DNA from: Megaustenia siamemsis
Taxonomy: Eukaryota > Mollusca > Gastropoda > Stylommatophora > Ariophantidae
NCBI GenBank assembly: GCA_032433765.1
Contig: JAVIAB010000159.1
Coordinates: 2,046,001 to 2,110,000, forward strand
Reading direction: 5' to 3'
DNA: 64,000 nucleotides
In this document: positions 44,539 through 54,029 of the stretch, one piece after another
Position numbering within the stretch: position 1 is the stretch's first letter
Layout: each line of letters starts with the position of its first letter
The notes under the pieces: model-generated
What the model was told of the DNA's origin: nothing
The model's database searches: none
The model's input: only the letters and a program-made list of their open reading frames with translations
Position numbers and translations under genes: made by a program

Positions 44539-45999
44539 GCAGGTCAAGGTGATGGCTGCAGTCTAGATACTAATCTCCAGATGGTAAATGACAGTAATCC
44601 TAGACAAGTGATAGGGAAAGAGAAGGTATTTCAGTCTCAGGTTTATTTAAATGGTTGTGATGATTATCAAGGTACACAACTGAGAACATGCAAGAGAAAA
44701 CATACAGGAGAGAAGTCTTACAAATGTGATGTGTGTGGTGTAGGTTTTACTCAAAGTGGTAATCTGACAGAGCACAAGAGAAAACATACAGGAGAGAAGC
44801 CTTACAAATGTGATGTGTGTGGTGTAGGTTTTACTCAAAGTGGTAATCTGACAGAGCACAAGAGAAAACATACAGGAGAGAAGCCTTACAAATGTGATGT
44901 ATGTGGTGTTAGTTTTACTCAAAGTGGTAATCTGACAGAGCACAAGAGAAAACATACAGGAGAGAAGCCTTACAAATGTGATGTGTGTGGTGTTAATTTT
45001 ACTCAAAGTGGTAATCTGACAGAGCACAAGAGAAAACATACAGGAGAGAAGCCTTACAAATGTGATGTGTGTGGTGTTAGTTTTACTCGCAGTTACCATC
45101 TAACAATGCACACGAGAAAACATTCAGGAGAGAAACCTTACAAATGTGATGTGTGTGGTGTATGTTTTGCTCAAGTTAGCAATCTAACAGTGCACAAGAG
45201 AAAACATACAGGAGAGAAACCTTACAAATGTGATGTGTGTGGTGTATGTTTTACTGTAAATTACAATCTAACAAAGCACAAGAGAAAACATACAGGAGAG
45301 AAACCTTACAAATGTGATGTGTGTGGTGTAAGTTTTACTCAAATCAGCAGTCTAATGATGCACAGGAGAAAACATACAGGAGAGAAACCTTACAAATGTG
45401 ATGTGTGTGGTGTATGTTTTACTGTAAATTACAATCTAACAAAGCACAAGAGAAAACATACAGCAGAGAAACCTTATAAATGTGATGTGTGTGGTGTATG
45501 TTTTGCTGAAAATGGCCATCTAACAATCCACATGAGAAAACATACAGGAGAGAAGCCTTACAAATGTGATGTGTGTGGTGTAAGTTTTATTGAAAGAGGC
45601 AGTCTAATAAAGCACATGAGAAAACATACAGGAGAGAAATCTTACATATGTGATGTGTGTGGTGTAAGTTTTACTCAAAGTGGCCATCTGACAGTTCACA
45701 ACAGAAAACATACAGGAGAGAAGCCTTACCAATGTGATGTGTGTGGTGTATGTTTTACTGAAAATGGCCATCTAACAATTCACAGGAGAAAACATACAGG
45801 AGAGAAACCTTACAAATGTGATGTATGTGGTGTAAGTTTTAATCAAAGTTGCAAGCTAACGATACACAAAAGAAAACATACAGGAGAGAAACCTTACAAA
45901 TGTGATGTGTGTGGTGTATGTTTTACTGTAAAATACAATCTAACAAAGCACAAGAGAAAACATACTGGAAACCTTACAAATGTGATGTGTGTGGTGTAA
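44539..45999 (+). CDS. C2H2 zinc-finger array exon, copy B (15 fingers)
   Basis: Phase 0 start (AGQGDGCS) after the acceptor cttcttctcag. A linker of about 45 residues and a remnant finger precede 15 fingers joined by TGEKP. Contact residues (-1,2,3,6): QGNE four times in a row, RYHM, QSNV, VYNK, QSSM, VYNK, EGHI, EGSK, QGHV, EGHI, QCKI, VYNK. Fingers 1-4 differ at only one residue, outside the contacts, so they are a recent tandem expansion. The frame ends at 45999 because four bases are missing near 45967 (actggaaacc for actggagagaaacc); fingers continue in another frame. The product is predicted to be a nuclear sequence-specific DNA-binding protein. Upstream exons join in frame. Confidence 0.9.
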   Translation, partial: AGQGDGCSLDTNLQMVNDSNPRQVIGKEKVFQSQVYLNGCDDYQGTQLRTCKRKHTGEKSYKCDVCGVGFTQSGNLTEHKRKHTGEKPYKCDVCGVGFTQSGNLTEHKRKHTGEKPYKCDVCGVSFTQSGNLTEHKRKHTGEKPYKCDVCGVNFTQSGNLTEHKRKHTGEKPYKCDVCGVSFTRSYHLTMHTRKHSGEKPYKCDVCGVCFAQVSNLTVHKRKHTGEKPYKCDVCGVCFTVNYNLTKHKRKHTGEKPYKCDVCGVSFTQISSLMMHRRKHTGEKPYKCDVCGVCFTVNYNLTKHKRKHTAEKPYKCDVCGVCFAENGHLTIHMRKHTGEKPYKCDVCGVSFIERGSLIKHMRKHTGEKSYICDVCGVSFTQSGHLTVHNRKHTGEKPYQCDVCGVCFTENGHLTIHRRKHTGEKPYKCDVCGVSFNQSCKLTIHKRKHTGEKPYKCDVCGVCFTVKYNLTKHKRKHTGNLTNVMCVV

Positions 46000-46245
46000 G
46001 TTTTACTCAAATTAGCAGTCTAATGATGCACAAAAGAAAACATACAGGAGAGAAAACTTACAAATGTGATTTGTGTGGTGTATGTTTTAATGTAAATTAC
46101 AATCGAACAAAGCACAAGAGAAGACATTTAGGAGAGAAGCCTTACCAATGTGATGTGTGTGGTGTATGTTTTGCTGAAAGTGGCCATCAAATGATAAATG
46201 AAAGAAAACATATAGGAGAGAAGCCATACATGTGTGTGATGTAAT
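46000..46245 (+). pseudogene. Frameshifted fingers 16-18 of copy B
   Basis: In the +1-shifted frame starting near 45968, two finger-like units (QSSM, then VYNK with Leu4 replaced by Arg) and a third broken one (ESGHQMINERKH) continue to a stop at 46244. Their order repeats fingers 7-10 (VYNK, QSSM, VYNK, EGHI), so a four-finger block was duplicated before the frame broke. Confidence 0.75.
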
Positions 46246-46435
46246 TTTTACACTCTGTCCATCTAATAGTCCATAAGGGGAGAAACCATACAGGAGAGAA
46301 GCCTTACAAATGTGATGTGTGTTGTGTTAGATTTACTAACTGAAGACACAAATAACAGAAGAAAACACATACATGAGAGATGTCTTATATATGTGATGTC
46401 TGAAATGCAGATTTACGATAATATAACAATCTCTT
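46246..46435 (+). pseudogene. Further decayed finger sequence after copy B
   Basis: Contains cattacaggagagaagcctt-like linkers and tgtgatgtgtgttgtgtt, with stops in every frame. Homologous to 6510-6700. Confidence 0.6.
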
Positions 46436-46805
46436 ACAAAAAATTGAAAACACAAAGAAGAAGGCCTCATCAATGTTACTTATGTGGTACAAGTTTCCCA
46501 GTAACACTGTAACAGAACACAAAAGAGAAGGCCTCATAAATGTTACTTATGTGGTGCAAGTTTTTCTCCCAGTAACACTGTAACAGAACACAAAGGAGAA
46601 GGCCTCATCAATGTTACTTATGTGGTGCAAGTTTCCCAGTAACACTGTAACAAAACACAAAGGAGAAGGCCTCATCAATGTTACTTATGTGGTGCAAGTT
46701 TCCCAGTAACACTGTAACAAAACACAAAGGAGAAGGCCTCATCAATGTTACTTATGTGGTGCAAGTTTCCCAGTAACACTGTAACAGAACACAAAAGAAC
46801 ACATA
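46436..46805 (+). repeat. ~67-bp tandem repeat built from a zinc-finger unit
   Basis: About five units of ggagaaggcctcatcaatgt / tacttatgtggtgcaagttt / cccagtaacactgtaacaaa. The text encodes part of a decayed finger (RRPHQCYLCG, SPSNTVTEH-like). Copy A has one such unit at 6650-6720, so it amplified on the B side. Confidence 0.85.
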
Positions 46806-46839
46806 CAGGAGATTAACCTTTCAAATGTGACCTGTGATG

Positions 46840-47060
46840 TTCTTTTTTTTTTTCTTTTTTGTGTGGGATGATATTTAAAAACACACAAGAGAAAACATAC
46901 AGGAGTGAAGTCCTATCAATGTGATGTGGTGAGGTATGTTTAACACTAAGTGAATCTAAATGTACACAAGAGAAAACATACAGGAGTGAAGTCCTATCAA
47001 TGTGATGTGGTGAGGTATGTTTAACCCTAAGTGAATGTAAATATACACAAGAGAATCCAT
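46840..47060 (+). pseudogene. Decayed finger/LINE boundary region with ~80-bp direct repeat
   Basis: The stretch agaaaacatacaggagtgaa / gtcctatcaatgtgatgtgg occurs twice (46881 and 46973). A T/C homopolymer tract lies at 46840. Matches 6760-6890 after copy A, which has one copy. Confidence 0.6.
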
Positions 47061-47640
47061 ACAGGAGTAGACCTACATATCCACATAACAAATACCACTC
47101 CTCTACTGGAACTACAAGAGAACCAAGTGGGAAAAGTTTGCCTAGTTGACAGACATCTGCACTGTACCCATCAATAGACATCAAAAGAAAGTCAATAATA
47201 AGAGAGAGAAGTTAACAAAGACAAATCTTAGAGCTGCTAAGGAATCAAGTCCTACTGGAGTAAGATGAAGCTACAAGCCATATTGGAGCAAGGAAATACA
47301 AAGACTGGAGGATCTAGAAGAAACTACATTGCAAAAGAGCAACAGAAAGCTGTAATTAAAAAAAACCGAGACACAAAAGATATGCCTATGACATCAGAAT
47401 AACATCTAATGAATGACATCAGATGACCATCTTTACACTGACAGACTTAGACATGGCACTCAAATGATTGAAACCCAAGAGTTCCCCTGGAAAAGATGGA
47501 ATTACCAATGAGATGCTCATAAAACTGGGACAGAAAAAAGGTCTGCTCCAAAAGATAATAAATGAAAGTTGGAAGGGAGGATAAATGTTGGCAACTTGCA
47601 AAGATTCAATTATGATGCCCATCCTCAAACTGGGAAAAGA
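47061..47640 (+). mobile_element. RNase H-type LINE, endonuclease end and RT start (copy B side)
   Basis: Homologous to 6890-7075 joined to 15140-15720. The single copy of the linker segment (agctacaagccatattggag) shows the unexpanded state of the 53-bp unit. Shared position after both finger exons shows the insertion predates the A/B duplication. Confidence 0.8.
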
Positions 47641-48066
47641 CCCACTTGACCTACACAGCTGTATACCTTGCTAGCTACTGAGTTGCCTGAGCAAATTTAT
47701 GGAAAGACTGGTCAAGAGAAGACTTATGTGGCATCTGGAGACTTGACCCAAACAGCTACAGACCAATTAGTTAGTGAGCTGCCTGAGTAAACTCATGGAA
47801 AGACTGGTCAAGAGAAGACTTATGTGGCATCTGGAGACTTGACCCAAACAGCTACAGACCAATTAGTTAGTGAGCTGCCTGAAGAAACTCATGGAGAGGT
47901 TGATCAAGAGAAGACTTATGTGGCATCTGGAGACTTGACCCAAACAGCTATAGACCAATTAGTTAGTGAGCTGCCTGAGTAAACTCATGGACTTATGTGG
48001 CATCTGGAGACTTGACCCAAACAGCTATAGACCAATTAGTTAGTGAGCTGCCTGAGTAAACTCATG
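47641..48066 (+). repeat. 96-bp tandem repeat from LINE RT, left part
   Basis: The unit contains gacttgacccaaacagctac, agaccaattagttagtgagc and gaagacttatgtggcatctg. It encodes D-P-N-S-Y-R-P-I-S and then, in a shifted frame, LSKLMERLIKRRLMWHLE, an RT block. The array continues at 49669 after an insertion. Confidence 0.85.
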
Positions 48067-48440
48067 TACGTCATGGGACGCACCAAAATGGCAGCTTATT
48101 TATATTCGAGCTATGGACCAAGCAATGTTTACATTGAACAACACGATAAATGTTATTGCTGCGAGTTGGCAGATTTTTAAAAATGTTTTCAAGGGTTTAA
48201 ACATAAATGTTTGTTCACAGTTCGTTAACCTTCGCTAAAGATAAAGTCGTTAATTGGATGGCTTCGTTTCAGACATTTTGACGTTGGTAGCTAAGGACCT
48301 AACTTGTGCAAACGGATGACATTGGCAAGGATAATTTTGAATCTATGAAGTGGGCTCATTGTGTGTTTAACTCAAACGCATATGTGCTTTTTGACCAAAG
48401 ACCTTTTTTTTTTTTGGGGGGGGGGGGGGACTCAATGCAG
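48067..48440. other. Left flank of the 1.6-kb insertion
   Basis: Unique sequence starting tacgtcatgggacgc, with a T11/G13 homopolymer at 48404-48429, followed by the acceptor-like actcaatgcag. No protein recognised. The flanking 8-bp direct repeat aactcatg lies at 48059-48066 and 49669-49676. Confidence 0.55.
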
Positions 48441-49243
48441 ATATCCCCGATGGAAGAATAAATTGTACTATTAGTCCCATAAATGATTCGCTTCCAGAGG
48501 TTTATGATGTAAACAAAGCAGTTTTGTCATTGCAAGTGAATAATGTCCACACCTATAATTGGTCAGGATTGTGTAGCAGCAGCAGCTTTATAGCGAACAC
48601 AGAAAACATCATAGGATTGTGCTGTTCTGAAACAGCTATGCCATGCTACCCTAGAATTGCCTTTAATGGGATTACTGTGACCACAAACCACTCTCCATGT
48701 GTGTGCCACATATTTACACCCCAGAAAGAAATACTGAATATAACAACACCATGTGCCGTCTGTGATATTAATGACCACAGACCAGGAGCCTCCAGTATGA
48801 TTGATGCAACTGTTGCACCAAGCACTTCATCAGCAGAGCCAGATCTATGGAATGTTAATCTGACATTGTTCTTGAATGATGTCCAAGTTAATGAGACATC
48901 AGAATCGTGTGGCAGCAGCTACAAGAAGGGAGCGGAGAACATCAAGTTCTGCTGCTATAAAGGAGACTTGCCTTGCTATCCCAGAATTGCCTTAAATGGA
49001 ATCACTGTAGTTGAAAACTTCTCCTCTTGTGTAAACTACACATTCACATCTAAGAGTGAACCAGTGAAGGTCACAAAATCATATTCTCTCTGTGGTTTTA
49101 CTAACTACAGGTCATGTGGCTTCTGTTGGATTGAAAATGACAAATTACCACCACTGTGTGTCTATATGTTTGGAATTGGAGTCATCAATGACGGCCTAAC
49201 ATCATCAAGTGCTATGACGATCATCATTTTCGGGAGGACGTGA
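48441..49243 (+). CDS. Cysteine-rich two-repeat ectodomain exon, unknown family
   Basis: Open for about 267 codons after an acceptor-like ctcaatgcag; no credible initiator ATG, so probably an internal or terminal exon. It begins IPDGRINCTISP. Two homologous segments of about 100 residues share the pattern S-x-S/C...E-N-I-x-x-C-C-x5-P-C-Y-P-R-I-A-x-N-G-I-T-V. The first reads CCSETAMPCYPRIAFNGITV and the second CCYKGDLPCYPRIALNGITV. N-x-S/T sites are frequent (NWSG, NHSP, NVTL-like, NETS, NFSS, NYTF), as in secreted glycoproteins. The last 30 residues (LPPLCVYMFGIGVI...SSAMTIIIFG) resemble a degenerate membrane anchor. I do not recognise the family. A snail immune-type single-pass receptor is a guess from the layout. 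Confidence 0.55.
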
Positions 49244-49265
49244 ACTCCCATGGTATATGGTGGAT

Positions 49266-49660
49266 AGGCGGCAGGAACCATTGAAGGCTATGTCTGAAAA
49301 GTGTTCCTTCTTGCAGTTTCCTCATATTCCAAGTCCGGCTTGTTGCAGGAGCTACTGAGTTAAGTGCTCTGTGCACACCGTGAGCTGTGTGTCTCATCCG
49401 TTTTGATCCTGCTTTGATATCCCGCTTGTTTACGATGAACGATGATATCGTATGACAGGGAACAGTTGGCTGTGTTCATTTTCTGCGCGGTTTCGCCTTA
49501 TGTCTTTTGGCGTGTGCTGAGACTGCTACGATGGGGACTACAGTTACCTTTCTTTGTTTGGGAGATGAGTTGGTAATTCGGATGATTCCACTGGCACGGG
49601 CGGTTGAGCAATTATGGATTTTAATTCGTTTGCTGTGATGCCGAGGCCTTCCATAACCAA
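49266..49660. repeat. ~400-bp dispersed repeat, copy 2
   Basis: Second copy of the element at 40300-40705, same orientation, abutting the stop of the ectodomain exon. It ends ccttccataac and is then followed by caataaccaata and the resumed 96-bp array. Confidence 0.75.
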
Positions 49661-49668
49661 TAACCAAT

Positions 49669-50005
49669 AACTCATGGAGAGGTTGATCAAGAGAAGACTT
49701 ATGTAGCATCTGGAGACTTGACCCAAACAGCTACTACAGACCAATTAGTTAGTGAGCTGCCTGAGTAAACTCATGGAGAGGTTGATCAAGAGAAGACTTA
49801 TGTGGCATCTGGAGACTTGACCCAAACAGCTATAGACCAATTAGTTAGTGAGCTGCCTGAGTAAACTCATGGAGAGGTTGATCAAGAGAAGACTTATGTA
49901 GCATCTGGAGACTTGACCCAAACAGCTACAGACCAATTAGTTAGTGAGCTGCCTGAGTAAACTCATGGAGAGGTTGATCAAGAGAAGACTTATGTAGCAT
50001 CTGGA
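49669..50005 (+). repeat. 96-bp tandem repeat from LINE RT, right part
   Basis: Three to four more units of the array at 47641-48066, continuing the same repeat register after the insertion. Confidence 0.85.
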
Positions 50006-51330
50006 GACAGAACAACTCTGCCAGCACAGACCAACAAGACCTGATTACCTACATAGCTCAGAAAATTGAGGACGTGGTACATGAAAGGAAACACACATTA
50101 GTGTGGGTCGACATGGAGAAGGTTTTTGATAGGATTTGGAGAAAAGGATCAAAGAAAACATTTCTTAGGCTTTGTTTCCAATGTTATTTGTTTGACTGGA
50201 TATCTCAGTAACTACAAGATAGAACTTTGGTATCCAAGGTCTTTTATTTGACTGATTATTCTAATACCTACAAGGCAAAACAGTGCAAGGATAAATTGCA
50301 AGAAAACCAAATTGAACAAGGTGTCCCACAAGGGGGAGTATTATCCCAAACACTTTTCCTCATCTTCATAATGACACCATAGAGGACATCCTACCCAGAA
50401 TGCACTATGCAATGTACCCAGATGACCTGGTGATATGGCCAAGAGAAGAATCTATCTCTTTGGCCAGCTCCAGAATGCAAGATGCCCTAGGAAAATATAA
50501 AAGATCAACAAACACCTTGTCTGCTACCCATTAATGAAAACACACACACACAATGTTCAGTCTATCAAAATACACACACTCTCTGCAAATGTGAAGATAA
50601 AAATCCACACACTCCCTTTTGACCATCTTGACATCACCCTGAATCCAGAATGACATGGATAAATCAGACAGACAAAATAAACAAAATAGTTAGAAAACAG
50701 ACAGACAAAATAAACAAAATAGTTAGAAAACAGACAGATAAAATAAAGAAATTAGCCAGAACTGACTGGAGAGCAGACAACAATATCCTGAAATGAATAT
50801 ACACAGGAAGAGAAATGCCAGTGCTAGAGTATGGAGTCACAGCCGTGGCTACAGCTTCCAAATCACAGTTTAACAAAGTTAACAGAACCTAAAACTAGGT
50901 TGGCCATATCATCACTGGTGCTATGAAATCCTCACCTGTAATGGCACTAGAAACAGTAACAAGTATACAGCCTTTGGAAGACAAAAGCAAAACTAAAGTA
51001 ATGCAACTAAACCTTACCACCCCTCATACCAAAGAATTATTGGGTTTGGAATGATTGACTCCAATGATTTTACAACAAGTGAACCAGTAATGTCCCAGAG
51101 TCAAGCAGCAGTAAGCACATCATACAGGATTGCACCGAGCACTCAGACTTGAGGAGATCAATGTGGCCCATGCCCACCTCCCTGGAAGAGAAACTATATG
51201 GGGAACCTGAATCACTGAAACAGATAACATGCTTGATAAGATGAGTCTGGAATCTTAGTCTAAATGAGCCATGATCACAGGAAAAGAATATCCTCACAAC
51301 ATTGCATCCAAGACACAAGCCTATTTAACG
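50006..51330 (+). mobile_element. RNase H-type LINE, RT to C-terminus (copy B side)
   Basis: Reads DMEKVFDRIWRKGSKKTFL-like text, then QGVPQGGVLSQ, the MHYAMYPDDLVIW catalytic region (Y-x-D-D), LEYGVTAVATASKSQFNKV and finally LEEKLYGEPESLKQ near the C-terminus at 51180. Homologous to 15960-16970 of the A side. The 29-bp array is absent here. Confidence 0.75.
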
Positions 51331-51670
51331 TGATGTGTGTGATGAAGTATTTACTTATTATTATGTTGTTGAAGCATACAAAAGTAGACTCACTGGAGAA
51401 AGGTCTTAATTCTGTGTCTTGATTTAGTTGTTAAAGGTGTGTCCATTATTTGAAAACATAAGAAGTGATAAAACAAATTTAAAATTAATCTTTTTCTTTC
51501 AAATTGTCTGTAAACATTTCTGTATATCACACAATCATTTTCCACATGTCTAGATTGTAATTATTTTCTTTTCCTTATTATATGCATGTCTTTTTAAATA
51601 TACTTTTATAAATAATGTTTTGTTTGATTCACATTTCTGTAACATTATTTAACATCATGCAATGTGAGAA
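51331..51670. other. AT-rich spacer
   Basis: No gene or repeat recognised. Confidence 0.4.
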
Positions 51671-51674
51671 ATCA

Positions 51675-52905
51675 ACAATTCTGGAGAGACTAAAAGAGGC
51701 CATAGAGAAACATTAGAGAGATGAACAAGCAGGTTTAATTAAGAACAGATCATGTGCTGATAAAATAACTACCCTACGTATAATACTCGAACAAAGTTTA
51801 GAACTAGTCCCCACTTTATATTGGATTCATAGATTACGAAAAGGCATTTGATAGTTTAGACAGAGGAATGCTTTGGAAGTTGCTGAGTCATTACAGAATC
51901 CCCATAAAGTTTATTAACCTGATAAGAACAATGTATGAAGGAATGAAATGTAGTGTGGTGCATGAAGGACAGCTTACAGAAGCATTTGAAATAAAGAACA
52001 GGAGTAAGGCAAGGATGCCTTCTATCTCCATTTCTATTTCTACTTGCCATAGATTGGATTATGTAAATAACTCAAAACAACAGAAATGGAATCCAGTGGT
52101 CACTAACCAAGCAACTTGATGATTTAGCCTTTGCTGATATAGCTCTCCTATCACACAACCATCACCAGATGCAAGATTAAATGAGCATACGTGATGAGAG
52201 ATCACAACAGATGGGACTGAAAATAAATAGAGAGAGGACCAAAATTATGAGAATTAATGCAGTTGGCAATAAGCAAATAAAAAGTAGGAGAAATACCTCT
52301 ACTAGACATACAATCTTACATATATCTGGGCAATAATATAAACAAAGAAAGAGGAACAGAGAATGATACAAAAATAAGGATATCAAAAGGAATAGAAGCA
52401 TTTGTTGCATTGGGAAACATGGAAGTCCAAAGAAATTAGGTTAAATACTAAAATAAACATTTTCAACTCCAATTCAGTCAGTCCTTTTATATGGCTGTGA
52501 AACATGGAGAACAACAAAATTGACAATCATAAAGATACATACTTTCATTAATGGATGCTTACACAGAATAAAAGGATGGAAATGGGAGGACAAAATCACT
52601 AATATAGAATTATGGAAATGTACCAGTCAAATACCAGTGGATAAAGAGATACAGTGAAGACAACAGCGCATGATAGGACACATACTGTGGAAGTCAACTT
52701 AGAGTATTACAAAAAAGGCCCTTTTTTTGAATCCCCAGAGAAAAAGACAAAGAGAAAGACCAAGGAATTTTTGGAGAAGAAAGATAAAAGCAGAGATGAA
52801 GATGAAGGGGAAGACATGGAATGATCTTAAAAGAATATCAAGAAGCAGAACAGCTTGGAAAGTGTTTGTTGAAGACCTATGCTCCACAGGAAGGTGAAAG
52901 ATAGA
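51675..52905 (+). mobile_element. RTE-like LINE, second half
   Basis: Same family as 18926-19662 and 41785-43735: LERLKEAIEKH-like text, KAFDSLDRGMLWKLLSHYRI, NRSKARMPSISI in place of the usual RQGC block, DDLAFADIALLSHN with the catalytic motif damaged, TFINGCLHRIKGWKWEDKI. It has stops and frameshifts. Confidence 0.8.
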
Positions 52906-53324
52906 AGATGATTTGAAAAATCATCGGTCCTTATATTATCATATAATATTATTCTAGGGGACTAATTAGTGTAGTTGTAGAGGGCTTGCTTTTCACACCA
53001 AACACCAGGGTTTGATGTTTGCTCATCCCCCACCTGTCAACCCAGCTGGAAAAAAAATGTGGGAACCTGGTCATTGGCCAAAGAAGATCTGGTATTAAGG
53101 GAGAGTTAGCACTTGGCTGCAATCTGTTAAAAGATTTGCCCATGATAAGTGGGGGCTCTACAAACTGCTCCCCTGTGGCAATAAAATATTGATGTGGGAC
53201 AAATTGACCTTTAATATCTTGATTTACTGATGATACAGTTGAATACTTTGATGAGACTGTATTTGCTCTAATAATATCTGATATGACTTATCTCCTATAA
53301 CTGTTTACTTTCTGTAAATTATAT
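52906..53324. other. Spacer downstream of LINE
   Basis: No recognised gene. A short stretch at 53085-53175 (agagttagcacttggctgc, ggctctacaaactgctcccc) looks like a dispersed repeat but has no partner in this window. Confidence 0.35.
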
Positions 53325-53990
53325 CTTACTGGAACAGACAGTTTGTTGAATGTTTTTATGCTGAGTGGTGCAGATATTGGGATGCCTCGACTGCAATGGA
53401 ACTGATTCCATGAATTGACTAGGATGTCTGTAACACTCAGCAACCTCACAATGTTGATAAATATAGTTCATCTGTGCCTTGCTTGATCAATGTATGTGCT
53501 AGTACTTCTTGATATTCTGGAGGTTATTACCAGATCTTTGAGTTCAGTAGACATTTCATCTTGACCACAATTTCAAACATAAGTGACTTGACAGAATTAA
53601 AAAATGACTCAACACCCTGATAGGTTTAAAATAAGCTACACACGTCACATCCTTGATTGCCCTATCATCTTTATTGGTCTTGGCAATGTTCAACAATGCT
53701 CAATTAACAACAATCATTGTGACACTCTAATTATAAATAAATACTTTCCTGTCAGTGAATGCTCATTTCCTGACTCATATCTCCACTGAAGTAAAACAAC
53801 ACAAGAATGTCTGGCTTCATCATTGTCTGCTATCTAAATAAATTCACTCAATTTAGCTTCAGAAACAGCTCTAATCTTCTGGCTTCATCATTGTCTCCTG
53901 TCTCTAAATACTTCACTCAACTTCAGAAATAAGTCTAATGTTCTATGTGGAATCCCTTTCTAACTTTGACACAACCTTACAGCTTACTAT
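53325..53990. other. Copy B counterpart of A-side sequences 20031-22680
   Basis: Matches A in order: the tgcctcgactgcaatg block, the empty LINE site near 53510, the cacatccttgattg block, and two units of the 67-bp repeat at 53810-53940. It then matches tggaatccctttctaac. It defines the right end of the segmental duplication. Confidence 0.75.
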
Positions 53991-54029
53991 CCCATCTCAA
54001 ATCAAATATTTGTCTCTCAATTGTTATTC

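Noticed and set aside
44647..45099. Minus-strand 150-codon frame opposite the finger array
   Set aside because: Shadow of the repeated finger codons on the + strand.
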